DNA from: Undaria pinnatifida
Taxonomy: Eukaryota > Sar > Phaeophyceae > Laminariales > Alariaceae
Assembly: GCA_012845835.1 (NCBI GenBank)
Contig: JABAKD010000009.1
Coordinates: forward strand, 17,033,462-17,097,461
Length of the DNA stretch: 64,000 bases
Direction of reading: 5' to 3'
The position numbers and the translations under genes are program-made. Shown here in pieces: positions 9,878 through 21,400 of this stretch. A model generated the notes under the pieces. That model did not search any database, was not told where the DNA came from, and saw only the letters and a program-made list of their open reading frames with translations. Positions within the stretch are counted from its first letter, which is position 1. Every line of letters begins with the position of its first letter.

Positions 9878-12421
9878 TCACGCGCCATCGTTGCCACTGC
9901 ATCTACGGCAACCGCGTCGACGTGCACTGATGTGCCGGACGCAAGCCTTGCACAGCAAGGCCCCGCAGCAAGCCGCGCGTTTCATTACCAACTTGGGAAG
10001 GCGGCACTCGCCGCAGGGAATACCAGCGCTCGCACCCCCCTCCTCGGCCGGAAACACACTACTATTCGGTGCTCCCTCCAACAAGATTCCAAGGGTCTTT
10101 TCCCCACCAACAGCCTCGAGTCCTCCTGACGGTCGTGGAGTAGCATGTGCGCCGCCACCGGCCATACTGTCGTTCAAGTTAGAGTCCCCTTTCTTGCAAC
10201 CACTTGGCCGCGAGGACGTAGGATCGACGGGCCCTCCAATACTCAATCCGACACCAGCCGGTTCCATCCAGGAAGATTGAGTTATCGCAGTGTGAGACGT
10301 TTCTACGTTCTCATGAATGACCGCTCTCCCGCTTACATCGTCGAAAACAGTTTGAGACGCATCGACGTTCTCCTGAATGATCGTATTCCCGCTTACACCA
10401 CCAGAACGTCTGTCGCTAATGGTAATACCGTGAGCGTCATCGCCGCCACCATCGTGTCCACCATCTAAATCAACACCATCGCCACCGTCTGCAGAGACTG
10501 GGTTAGACCGAAGGCAGCGACCCCCATACCGTTCCAACGCTCCCCTTACGCCGTCCCAGTCCCTTGCTCCTCCACCCGACAACACCACAACGCTACAAGC
10601 GGTGTCTCTTTCACCACGTCTGCCGCTGCTGGTACCTCCGTCAACCCCGCCACTACTTCGGTCGCCATCGCCACTTCGCTCCGGCAGCGACTCAAAGGGC
10701 ATTGGCGATGACATATCCAGAACATCTAAGGCGGAATTCCCCGCGGCATCGGGGGCGTTTGGATCCGCTCCAGCTTCCAATAGCGCGATGCAAACATCCC
10801 TGTGGCCTTGACCAGCGGCCTTGTGAACAGGGGTTTTCATATCAAGGAAGGAGGCGTCGGTGGCGTGGGGCTGCGCGCCGGCGGAAAGAAGGGCCCGCAC
10901 GCATGGTAGCTGCCCAGCGAAAGCGGCTCTGAAAAGGAAAAAACCGGAAGGGTTTCAATGACAAAAAGTGGGAATTGACAAAGAGTAAGAATGGAAAGAG
11001 GCTTATTGAGTGGGCAGAAAGTAGGGCTTGCACGCTCGGTAGGTGCCGGGCGAAAGCGACTCCGAAGCGGATATCACGGGTGGGTCCAATGTCATTAAGG
11101 GGAATGGAAGGAGGAGTTTTGAGTCGGTGCGGATGAGAGGGGGGCTTGAAAAGGCGACAAGAACGACTGGACATTTCCACCGTGTACGATCGGGCGCTGT
11201 CGATTACGTGTCACCACAATATGTTATTGGTGCGCGAGCGGTAGACACGTACTCAAGAAGGCAAAGGTTGGCCGAAGCCAAAGGTCTGCCGAGACAAATG
11301 GATCGATGACACACACCCCAGTGCCGAGACATTGCCGCGGGCACTTCATGCCGGCGAAAACGTCAACTAATTGTTGCGAAAAAACAGAAAGCATAAGGAC
11401 TGTCGCCATGACAAGGTTTTTCGAGAAGCACTACCGTAGCTCACGTTGGTCCTGACATAAAACGAGCCACCGAATAAAGGATATCGCAAGCACGGTATGA
11501 TACGCGTTATCTTTCGTAGCGCAGCAACTCACCGGTGGAGCGGGGTGGCTCCGCACCCGCCAGCCTCGACAGGCACCCCGTCCGGGCTAGCGCCTACCTC
11601 CAAGAGGTACCTCACAGCAGAGAGCCTCCCGTCTGCGCGATTCGGCAATGGGAGAAGCCAAAACACGCACAAAATACGTTCAGCTTTGAGCCACTTCACC
11701 CCGCGAGAAGCGTACTCACTTTCTCGGGAACAAACTACTTGGATTTACGCTTAGACTCGAGCTACTAGGAATTAGACTCGACGAAGGTTTGCGGTAGTAA
11801 CAGTAGTGTGAAGCCATTCACTGACAATATGACGATAGCGGAATTTTGCCTCTTAGGTGTGTATCTTAGCCGCGCGGTGGCGTGGTTGTCTATCTAGCTT
11901 TACTGGAAAAGGGCCTCACGAAAGTTTAGCAAAACAAAACACTCTATTAATACGAGCATCAAATAGAAACCTTTTGGCGCGATACAGGACGCTACAGCAA
12001 CTCCCCGCTTTGACTCCGCCATCAACGTGCCGTGCCCCCCTCTCCACAAAAAAAAGAAAGCATACCTATGACGAAACGCAAGAAAATTGTATCACACAAC
12101 CCTCGGCTCTATGCTTGACTGACTGGCTCATTCATTTTGTTAATCGACAGACCGGCGCCATCTCGCACTTGGGAAACAAACGTAGGAGTATCGTCAATCC
12201 AATTCGCATTGCTTACTCTGTGCGGCGAGGTGGAGGGGTGTGTAACCGTGAGGGTCCAGGGAGTCTGGCCGCCGTCCCTTTTCCGTCACCACCTTCCTCA
12301 AGCGGTCAACGTCCCCTAACTCAGCCGCGGTCCAGATGCTGGCATTGGTAGTTAACGTCCTGTTAAGGTTTGGTAGAAGAAGGAAGCGCACCGCGCAGGG
12401 GCGACAAGCAATAATGATCAA
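9878..12421 (-). CDS. Ankyrin-repeat protein with C-terminal RING-like Cys motif (3 exons)
   Basis: Minus-strand exons ?12421-12217, 11632-11533 and 10928-9878 join through GTAAGC and GTGAGT donors and preserve frame across phase-1 and phase-2 introns, giving about 451 residues if Met at 12421 is the start. Ankyrin repeats are clear: AELGDVDRLRKVV..GYTPLHLAAQ, then NGRLSAVRYLLEVGASPDG, then ATPLHRAAFAGQLPCVRALL, then KTPVHKAAGQGHRDVCIALL. A poorly conserved Gly/Asp/Ser-rich linker of about 220 residues follows. The C-terminus has C-x2-C, an ACCGALLCKAC block and C-x2-C. This has RING spacing, but the usual His is replaced by Cys, so ubiquitin-ligase activity is only a possibility. Ankyrin repeats bind proteins; the partner is unknown. 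The start is unsure: a 5' exon could instead splice to the CAG at about 12343, just before the first repeat. Confidence 0.85.
11008..11062 (-). pseudogene. Partial exon duplicate inside the ankyrin-gene intron
   Basis: About 40 of 53 bases match the first 53 bases of the last ankyrin exon (start 10928). It encodes AFARHLPSVQALLSAHS against AFAGQLPCVRALLSAGA in the real exon. It lies in the intron immediately 5' of that exon. The frame reaches a stop beyond the similar part, so it is probably a decayed local duplication. Confidence 0.75.
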
Positions 12422-13033
12422 TGGCGAAACAGTTTTACTTTGGTACGTTGGTTAAAGGCGCATAGCTGAAGTTGCGAAAAAGTCCTCCGTCTTGAGAGAA
12501 AATCGCCAAAAACGGCTGCACGGAACGCAGGCTTAAGAAGTACCGGTACTGCTGTTAGGAGTGTCAACGAAGGGCTATTCCACCGCAATAACATGCCCCA
12601 AATCTTCGGATCGACCAGGAGAACAAAAAATGCCAGCGTCACCCGAAAAATAGTTCTTTTAACCTGTTGATTGAACACCGAGCACGTGCAAAACTTCGTG
12701 TCATGATTTCTCGGGCGTAGATTGGAGTTAGCTGTTGATAATTGGTTGTCATGATCGCATGGGTGAGGTGGTTTGAATCAACATAATTTTTAAAACGACA
12801 CTTTAAACAGAGCGAGAAAATGTGCTGTTTTCTTTGCCTCGTCTCCTGGTCACAGTTATCTCCTGGTCACAGTTGTCTCGGTTAGTGCAAGATACAAGAT
12901 AGAGAAAGTTGGCCCACTCGTCTGTGTTGTGGACTATCTATAAAATCAAACCGTACTGGAATCGGAATCATTGCCCGTGAGAAATCACCCTCCCAATAAA
13001 AACTCGCCTATATAGTATATTACAAGTACCAAC

Positions 13034-13110
13034 AACGCAGCTTGCAAAGACGACTATCGACCTGAAATTCGTCGAACTCACGGCTGACGTCCTTGAAATA
13101 TTTTTTATAA
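13034..13110 (-). repeat. Short dispersed element, copy 2
   Basis: Reverse orientation: ACGCAGCTTGCAAAGACG, TCGACCTGAAATTCGTCGA and CTCACGGCTGACGTC, followed by an AT-rich flank as in other copies. Confidence 0.8.
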
Positions 13111-13869
13111 AATCGAACACTTTGGAGCAAAAAATGCAAAATCCCATACCATTAACCATATATATTCTGGTCTGCGACGTCCCATGGTCGACCCGATGGC
13201 TCCTTTTTTTTGTATACACGCAGTACGTACGATTGTAACTTTGGAACATGTATGTAGAAAAAGGGGTCACAGCCGCGCGCGAGACCTTTGTTTGAGCAGC
13301 GCCTCTTAGCTTCTGATGCAGCTGAGAGAGCTACGCGGGCTGGATCGTCGCCTGGCATGAGCTGGCACATACAGTTGATCGTCGCTGGGCGTGGGTTGCT
13401 GCAGCTGCTGCGGGATGCCGCTGCGGGTTTTGCGATTTTAATTTCCAAAAACACGCAACGCGAACGCCATTCGAACTCTACATACATAAATACATCGCAG
13501 AACTCATCTCGTATACCACAGGCATCATACCACTCTGTTCGGAAATTTAACGATCGTTTTAAAATGATATTCATACTTAAACAGTCCCTATAGAAGTAAG
13601 TACCATTTCGATACGGCTGGCCGGTAAGGCTTCCGTGCCTGCTGGCGGGCCTTTCATAGTTTCGTCGCCTGCTGGCGGGCCTGCTGTTGCGTCTTTCGTT
13701 TTGGGATATAGTCTGCAAATAATGTGTCATCGGCTCCCAATCGTTTTTTTCCTGGCAACAGCTGCCGCTCACAACGTCAGCAGATTTCGTGTCGTACTTG
13801 GTGCTGAATTTTCACCGCTATACCACAGCGCCGTCGCCGAAGCTTCCAACGCCACCGCCGGCCCTCCCG

Positions 13870-13941
13870 CGCCGCCACCGCAGCCGCAGCCGCAGCCGCA
13901 GCCACAGCCGCTGCTCTGCTGCTGCTGCTGCTGCTGCTGGT
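13870..13941 (+). repeat. GCC/CAG then CTG triplet repeat
   Basis: CAGCCG repeats switch into a (CTG)n run. The two halves are partly complementary and could fold as a hairpin. Confidence 0.85.
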
Positions 13942-15142
13942 GTACTGCATATGTTTTTAAAAAACAACAATCGACTGTCTATGGTCATGAACTCGCCGAG
14001 CCAGTGCCAGTGCTGTAGACACTACAAATGCCGCTGTGCCGCAATTCCTAGCTGAGCTATCGCCCGCCGCTGCGGCCGCCGCGGCCGCCGCTGCTGCTGC
14101 TGCTGTGACTCTTTTCTGCGCATGTTCCTAAAGTTAGCGGTGTTCAAGACCGGTGACAATGGAAGGCCAAAAGTGTGGAATTCCCGAAGATCCCAGCCAA
14201 GCTTTGCCTAAACGGTCGCCTATGAACCCAATTTGGTAGAATTATTATTTGAAACTTTTCAGAATTCCCGAACAAAAACGATTTCTCGCGCCGATCTTGG
14301 CCGACATCGGCCTGAGAAATTCTCAAGCAGATCTTGATTAGACGCGGCGCAATCTCGTGTTCTCCACACACTTCGTTCGACCAAATCAACGACAGCGTCG
14401 TGAACTCTGAAAGTGGCGAGCTTGTAAGGGGCTCCGACCTCCTCTTGGTGTACAGAGGTCACTCTACAGCCCGTGATTTGTGGCGGGCGCCCATCAGGCT
14501 TCTGATAAAAACACATTTGGCGGCTAGTGTGTAGAAAACTGAGACAAAAACTCTTGATTGTCTCCCAACGGGCGAAAAACAGTATTTTGAGAGCATGTGA
14601 CGGGAGACCACAGGATAACACAAGCAGCCTCTCACGCCCTCGGGCATGGATCGAGATGAACTCTTCAGCGCTGTCACCTACACTCATGTGGCCTTGTCCG
14701 GAACGAAGAGGAGTGACCATGGGTTGTATCTATCTCGATATCGAAGGTCAAACGTGTTTGGTGCGCAGTGTTGATCAAGGCTTGATGAAAAATAGACAAA
14801 TTGACCTGTTGGACCGCATGACCAAAAAAATAGCCAGAAAAAAATAATTTGTCATTTTTCCCCCATAGCGACGTTACCCGGAATCTTTCAGCACATAACC
14901 GCCAAAAAGAGTTTGCAAACTTTTGGCCAAACTATCGGCCTTTCATTGTCATCGGTCTTATTGTGCTGATCTATGCCGTGCGTGGATATTTAGCAAAATC
15001 CCATGTTTCCCATCCATACTGAGCCGTATAGGTTTCCTTGCATGCCATGCCATAGCTGCGTAGATAGCCAGGTGTCTCTGTGGATCTGTGCAGTTTCTAG
15101 TATTTTTTCCCGCCTTTTTTTTTATTTTTATTAACCATGCAT

Positions 15143-15200
15143 CACGCAGCTTGCAAAGTTGAATTTAACCATTCAATCGTTCGTACTCACAGCTGACGTT
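15143..15200 (-). repeat. Short dispersed element, copy 3
   Basis: Reverse orientation: ACGCAGCTTGCAAAG, ACCATTCAATCGTTCG, ACTCACAGCTGACG. Confidence 0.8.
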
Positions 15201-15714
15201 TTTCACTTTTTCATTAAATAGTGTTTTTTGTTGTGTGTGTAGCTGCTGTGCTGCTGCTGCTGCCACTGGTGGTGTCTCCTGTGAGTACGTTTCCAAAAAT
15301 AAAAATCGGCTGTCTGTGGTCTTGAGCTCGCCGAGCCAGTGTGTGTGTGCCCCCCCCCCTGCCAGATGGCTGATGCTGTGGACACTACTGCTGCTGTGCC
15401 GCAATTCCTCGATGAGCCATCGGCCGCCTCTGCCCCCGCCGCTGCTGCTGCCATAATAATATATTCAAATCATTAGCCTTGCGTCACCCGCCTCCGAAGG
15501 AGAACCTTGTATATTCGGACAGATTGGTACAGTATACCAGGTACTACGACAGGGTAATGCAGCGAAGCTTTCAAAGCACAACCGGCATCATAGGAGTGGC
15601 AGGCAGCAGACATGGCTGCTTGCTGCCTCAGCTAACCAAGCAAAGCCGGTGGGATCGTCTTCGGGCGTGGACTGCTGCAAATATACCGTCGCCGGTCATG
15701 GGCTGTCGCTGCTC

Positions 15715-15935
15715 GAGATCGTGCGTTGGAAAAACAAAACTCGATAAAAACCGACGAGCATAAAAAACTGAAAAGTGGGAATGCTGAATCCTATGCGCGA
15801 TAGAAATGGACGCACGTATCATAGCGGGTGGAGAAGGAAATACATCTGCAACCACGGTTTGTCCACAAGTCGCTGAGGGCAATTCCGTAAAACCTCTTAC
15901 GAATTGAGTCGGAGAGTAAAAAGTGGTGATAAGAC
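15715..15935 (+). mobile_element. SINE subfamily 2, diverged copy
   Basis: Contains the shared SINE core (GTGGGAATGCTGAATCCTAT, GCGCGATAGAAAT, CAACCACGGTTTGTCCA). It then has a tail seen only here and at 53000-53315 (CGCTGAGGGCAATTCCGTAA, AACCTCTTACGA). The tRNA-like head is not recognisable. Confidence 0.75.
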
Positions 15936-16139
15936 AATAAAATTACTTATTTTTTATCCTTTCGCTGAAAGTGCTCGGTTGGTGCATCCTTGGCCTCTCC
16001 GGACCTCCCACTTCGACACCTCCTCCTTTCATTACTTGCGGAACGGTCCAATTTTTCTTTGATTTTGTCCTTCTCGTTTTTTTGTAGTTGCACGAAGCTT
16101 CATTATACCAGGTCCCAGCTGATGATTTCATCTTGGCTC

Positions 16140-16960
16140 ATCACGAGTTCAGCTCTGCCCAGTAGGGCAGCGCAGCGCAAGCTAGCTCAGCAGCACAGCG
16201 CCGTGCAGTGCCGTTCGGTGCCGTGCGGTGCGGTACTGTGCCGTGCTGTGCCGTGCTGTGCCGTGCTGCGTGTTTTGCTCTACTTTCATAGTATCAGCAT
16301 ACCAGGTCCCAGCGGAGCTCAGCTTGGCTCATCAGCTCAGGACAGCTCAGCAGCGCACCGCAGCGCCAGCTAAGCAGCGCAGCGCCGTTAAGCAGCGCAG
16401 CGCCGTGCGGTGCCGTGCCCTGCCGTACTGTGTGGTGCTGTGCGGTGCTGTGCCGTGCTGTGCCGTGCTGCTCTGCTGTACTTACTTTTTCGTACATGCC
16501 AGGATTAATTCGAACTTTGTGTTTTGGTCGGACGAGGTATCATACTAATAATAGGTGCCACACTGATTAGCTCAGCTCAGCTCAGCTCAGCAGCGCACCG
16601 AAGCGCTAGCTCAGCAGCGCAGCGCTGTGTAGCGCCGTGCGGTGCCGTCGGGTGCCGTGCTGTGCCGTGCTGAATGCTTTGCTGTACTTGCCATTTTCGT
16701 ACATGCCAGGTATCATTCGAAGTACCATATCATACCAGGTACCGGTACTACTGTTAATACACCACCAGCGTTGTTGGTACTACTACAGGACATTGCTGAA
16801 TCACAAAGTATGAACTCCCGTCTCAGCGCTGCCCAGCTATACGAAGCTCAGCAGTGCAGCGCAGCGCCGTGCTTTCTGCCCTGCGGTGCGGTGCTATGCC
16901 GTGTTGCGCTGTGCTTTCTTTCGAACATCCAGCAGTACCAGGTATCATGCGAAAAGTACC
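16140..16960 (+). repeat. Higher-order GTGCC/GTGCT repeat
   Basis: Four blocks begin near 16140, 16312, 16565 and 16830. Each runs AGCTCAGCAGCGCAGCGC, then a series of GTGCC/GTGCT/GTGCG pentamers, then TACTTTCGTACATGCCAGG-like sequence. Units are about 170-265 bp. Frames through it (Val-Pro-Cys-Cys-Ala-Val types) are repeat artefacts. Confidence 0.85.
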
Positions 16961-16987
16961 AGGTACGGTACCAGGTGCCGAGATGTA

Positions 16988-17226
16988 GTGCATACTCGCA
17001 TAAATACTTGGGGAAATTTTCTTGTGCACAAATTGACTTGCGGAAAGCGCGAGAGCGTGGGTTAGCAACACTCGACGAAAAATCGACGAGCAGTGGGATT
17101 GCTGAACCCTATGCGCGATAAAAGTTGAAGGCAAGAACCGGGGGGGAGAAGGGACGACACCTGTGACCACGGCTTATCCAGAAGCTGGAAAGTAGAGGTG
17201 TGTGCAAAAAAAAAGAAAAAAAAAAG
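16988..17226 (+). mobile_element. SINE subfamily 1, 5'-truncated
   Basis: Near-identical to the body of the SINE at 38911-39229, from GTGCATACTCG through the ACAAATTGACTTGCGG block, ATGCGCGATAAAAG and ACACCTGTGACCACGG, ending in an A-rich tail at 17205-17224. The tRNA-like head is absent, as expected from a 5'-truncated insertion. Confidence 0.9.
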
Positions 17227-17492
17227 GTGCATGTATTGGTTACACCTCGGTTACACATTAGTCTTTTTCATTTGATTGCCCTTTCGACGTCATGTTTTTG
17301 TTCGCAAAATACACCCATACTGCCGATCAGAACGTGGCATCGCCAACAAGCACACAGCACAGTAGCACAGGTCAATCAGCTCTGCACAAGAAGCTCTTGG
17401 CATTGTCAAATCGTTAGTTGCACCAAATCATGGGCCTCTTCTTTCTGCCCCCTTCACATTTAGTTGTGTTCCGACTTGAGCGAAGCCCTTGT

Positions 17493-17599
17493 ATTACGGA
17501 GGACGATAGTAAATAGGACCAAATATTGTCAGTAAAAATAGATGAATATATAGGTTTTTGTGTTCACCGTAGGTCCTGTTTACTAGGGTCCCCCGTAAT
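17493..17599. mobile_element. MITE-like element with 28-bp terminal inverted repeats
   Basis: 17493-17520 and 17572-17599 are inverted copies (ATTACGGAGGAC.. against the complement of ..GGGTCCCCCGTAAT; most of the 28 positions match) around about 50 AT-rich bases. No coding capacity. Confidence 0.65.
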
Positions 17600-17600
17600 A

Positions 17601-17707
17601 GTATACTTCTTAGGGTAGGAGCAAACGCTGCACGCTGCAAACAGCAGTAGCCCTTGTAGTATACTTCTTAGGGTAGGAGCAAACGCTGCACGCTGCAAAC
17701 AGCAGTA
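17601..17707 (+). repeat. Identical 49-bp tandem duplication
   Basis: 17601-17649 and 17659-17707 are identical and start 58 bp apart, separated by nine bases. They immediately follow the MITE-like hairpin. Confidence 0.95.
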
Positions 17708-18409
17708 TGGAGGTCTACCAGTGCGAATTACCTACCAGGTACATACTCATCATCTACGCGTCCCGCCCCTCCCATAATAATACACAACACCAACTGCTGT
17801 TTTGTAGTGTTGTCGTGTTCTCGTACCCGGTACGCTAGCATTTCACTTGCCTTGCCCTGATGAACGGCGACTGCTTGGTTTACTCTGTTTCACAGTCACA
17901 GAAGTTGCACCTCTAGGATGAAGAATCAGCACGGACACTCGGTGTGTTGATGTCGTTGGATAACGGTAACGGAAGACAACACACACCAACTCACGCAAAC
18001 TCGAATAAAATGTCACTGGGACCGGCCTCTAGCGCAACGCGTTTGAAGGGCAATGCCTACTACAATATGCTGTTTCGACACAAAATACCCAACGAGCGGG
18101 CAAGACCAGCAGTCTACAGGTACAGTACAGCAGTACGTGAGTTCAGATTCTGCAAAAATCATTGATTTTTTCCTGGACATGAAACGCACACACCTGCAGG
18201 GACAACGGCTTTTTCCCTCGTGAACGGGACAGAATGAGCCGTACACCAGATTCATAGCTCGTCTCCCCTTCCAAAGATGTCTCAGCTGCGTGCCTCGGTC
18301 TGTCTGCGAGTAGCTGCGTTGTTGGGTTGTGCTGGCTGCCCCACCTTTCCCGTTAAACATCGGCCTTCGAAATTATCGAAACTCTTTGTTTAGAACATCC
18401 ACCTGAAGG

Positions 18410-21400
18410 ATGTTTTGCGTTTGCTCGTTTGCTCGCATGTTAGATATTGGGCATACTAGTTGGGCAGAAGAGAATACACAGCCTAGCTGGATGGATTCGT
18501 CATCCCTGATGGCTGCTAGTGCATACTATGCTTCCTCAAGACGCGCTGTCTCCTGTAGGAATAGAGGTGGTGTTGTGAACGAGACAAAACGCGGCGTGAA
18601 ACATCGACACATCCGGAAGCATAATTATGCCACTATCAACGGCAGCAGCACATCCTCCGCGGCCTCCCTTCTTGTGCTCCTCGCCCTGTCCTTCTGCGCA
18701 TCCCCTCGGTCAACAACAGTCGAAGCTTTCGTCGGCCTGACAGTAGCGAACTCCTCCAGTACACGACGTGCTGGATCTCACTGCGCCGGTAATGGCCCCA
18801 CTGCATGCAACGCAAAGGAGCGCCGGCCGAGAGCTTCGCCTTCTTTGTTGCGCTCGCGCAGTAGCCCCCCTCTCAGGACCGTAGCACCTGCTGCTGCTTC
18901 TCCGGCCGCTTCGTCCCCCCCTCCTGTTGCTGTCGATGGAAGCACCGTCGACGGTGATAGGAGCGTCGTAGCAGAGCAGGAAAAGGAGGAGTCGACCGGT
19001 AAGAAGAAGCGCATTCGAGTAAACACCCTCGCGGAGATGACAGAGCTATTGTCGCAGGGTGAGAGTCTGTTCGATCTGGACGCCCGTGGGGACTCGCAGG
19101 AGATGCTGGAAGCGCGCCAGGATGAGCATCCGGTGCTCGAGGCGTTGAAGAGGAGGGCCGCGGCGGGCACCAAGCCTGGCTCCCATGGCGACGGGATGAA
19201 GGTAGACATTTCTTGCTTCTGTCCGTTGTTATGATACGATGCGGGCTATACTGCTGCTGCTGCGTTGTGGTGATTTCTTGTTCGTCGCTTAATCATGCGT
19301 GGTTGAAGCTTGTCAGCACTGCTGTAGCTTGTGCTGTACGGGGGCGCTGTCGGTGCTGATTCTTGGCCGTAGCAGCGGCGGTAGGAAGGATGATGGTGGT
19401 TGTGGTGCTGTGACGTATACAGCCAGCACAGACAGCTATCGGCAATCCTTAACCCCTTTATAGCTCCAAAACCCTTCACTTCACTATTTACAAGTAGTTT
19501 TGTCCAAGAAAACGGGTTTCCAGTTTTAAAGGCGTTGATTGCAATTCCAGCGGTCTCGCGTAACCATCCCGATCGCCACACGCAACTGCACCGCGAGTTA
19601 TCGCACGCTATGATACCGCATCTCCAGCTGGGTCACAAACCGCGTGCTGGGTGGGCTGCAGGGCGCAATTCACGACCCAAGCCAACGAGCCCCCGAATGT
19701 CGACTGCGCTTGACTCTCGTATGCAACACGCGTGACCCACGTCAACACCGTCGACGGTCGATTGCGCTTGACTCTCCGGTGATCGCTGTTCGCCAAGGTT
19801 GGACTAGCTGTTGAGGGTGGAGGCATGCGCGGCTGCGTGTCGGCTGGCATGATCGCGGCGGTGTCTACTTTTGGACTCATGGACTCGTTTGATGCCGTGT
19901 ACGGATCGTCGGCGGGCAGCCTGGTGGGAGCGTACGCGATCGCAGCGCAGGTGCGCAGTATTGGTCGTCGCGCTCTCCGTTTGTCTTTGCTGCGCGTGGG
20001 GTTCTTGTGGCTGTCCCAGACACTTTCACACGGTGCTCGAAAAAACGTATTGAGCTTGATGCGCGCGCGTTGTTGCCTTTGTGTTGATGGGGAAGTCGAA
20101 ATCGTCTCTCGTGTGTCTAGTCTTACACACTAAGCCGCAAGAACGAGGACCCTGCGAATAACAGCCCCCTCAACGTGCCTGCTCCACGCCCCTGCTCTCT
20201 TTTGTTCACATTTCGGTGATGACTCTCTTCGCGATACCCTGCTGGATGACGTCACGTGACGCTCAGGAAGGGATGCCCCGGATGGGGTGCAGCGTGTACT
20301 ACGACTCACTCACGGGGGGCGGCCGGGACTTCATCGACACAAGGTGTAAATATACACCGTTTCACATGCAAGCAATTCAGGCGCATTTGTGCTTCCTGTG
20401 TGGTAGATGGTTTTGCACGAAATAACGTTGAGGTTGCGGCTCGCTGGAGCTCTTGCCGACACCATAAACAAAATCAGGTCATTCGAAGCTGTCATTCGTA
20501 TGCAAGAAAGTACGCACAAAGTTCCGAAGTCTGCCTCGCAAGCGGTTCGTGGTAGGATGCAGCTCAAACTTCATGCGAAGCGCCGAGCACCTCGCGGCGC
20601 TTGGGCTTGGTGCAAGGAATGTCCGCCTAGATGGTCATGCAAGATAGTGAGTGCCCTCCCTCCCTCTCGTATGCAACTCCCGTTGACCCTGACCCTGCGT
20701 TCTTGTCACCTCACACTCCGCTGGCGTTGTTCCGTGTAACCGTTGAGAAGACAAATCTTCCGCGCGATGGGGCTGGGGCTGTTCGGGACTGTGGTGACGA
20801 GATGGAGGGGGATCAAGGAGCTCGTCAGACAGGTGGAGAGACTTGGGCAAGGCAACCGTGGTATCGGACATGCGAAAACGTTTAACAGAGCTACGTACGA
20901 CGGCAGGATCTTGATCCGTATCGCATGACTACAAGATAGCCACGGCGCCCTCTTGGCATACGTTGCCTCTTTTGCTCTCGGCCAGGCGTTGTGTGCTTAC
21001 CTCTGGTTGTTGGGCGTGCTTGCGATAGATCGTTCGGCCGCGAAATCAGAGAACCTACCTGCAGGTAATTTGATCCGATAGCAGCACCATGCTCTCGAAT
21101 GCGCTGAATGATACCTATCGGAGCACTTCCTGCGCAACAGCTGTCCGAAATGAGGCGACTAATCTCTAGCGCAATCTCCATGGCGGTTTTTGTAAGGTGA
21201 CTGAAGCTTTCGATACGCCTTGTGGATGTTCTGGTCCATGTTTTCTATTTAGACAGAGTAACTCCGGCGCAATCTTGGCTGCTGTTCTTGTCTCAGCGTC
21301 TGTTTTTGTTTGTAATGTTCGCAGAAATTGGGGTCGCCGGTGCTGAATTTGGACTATCTGCTGCACGACGTGGTGGAAGAGCTGCGGCCATTAGATTGGG

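Larger units (their letters stand above)
12422..15714. other. Intergenic, triplet-rich
   Basis: No gene recognised. A 206-codon minus-strand frame at 13152-13772 has no recognisable domain. The stretch holds two copies of the short dispersed element, CAG/CTG and GCC/CTG triplet runs at 13870-13940, 14064-14105 and 15241-15262, and a duplicated CCTGCTGGCGGGCC near 13636 and 13669. Confidence 0.5.

Noticed and set aside
9489-9902. Minus-strand ORF downstream of the ankyrin gene
   Set aside because: Overlaps the ankyrin stop region in another frame and probably lies in the 3'UTR.
13152-13772. 206-codon minus-strand ORF
   Set aside because: No recognisable domain, contains part of a dispersed repeat, and its frame lacks features of a coding exon.
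20833-20880. Extension of phospholipase exon 4 to a GC donor after GGGCAAG
   Set aside because: The upstream CAG|GTGGAG donor gives phase 0, matching the next exon (KLGSPVLNLDY), without needing a rare GC donor.
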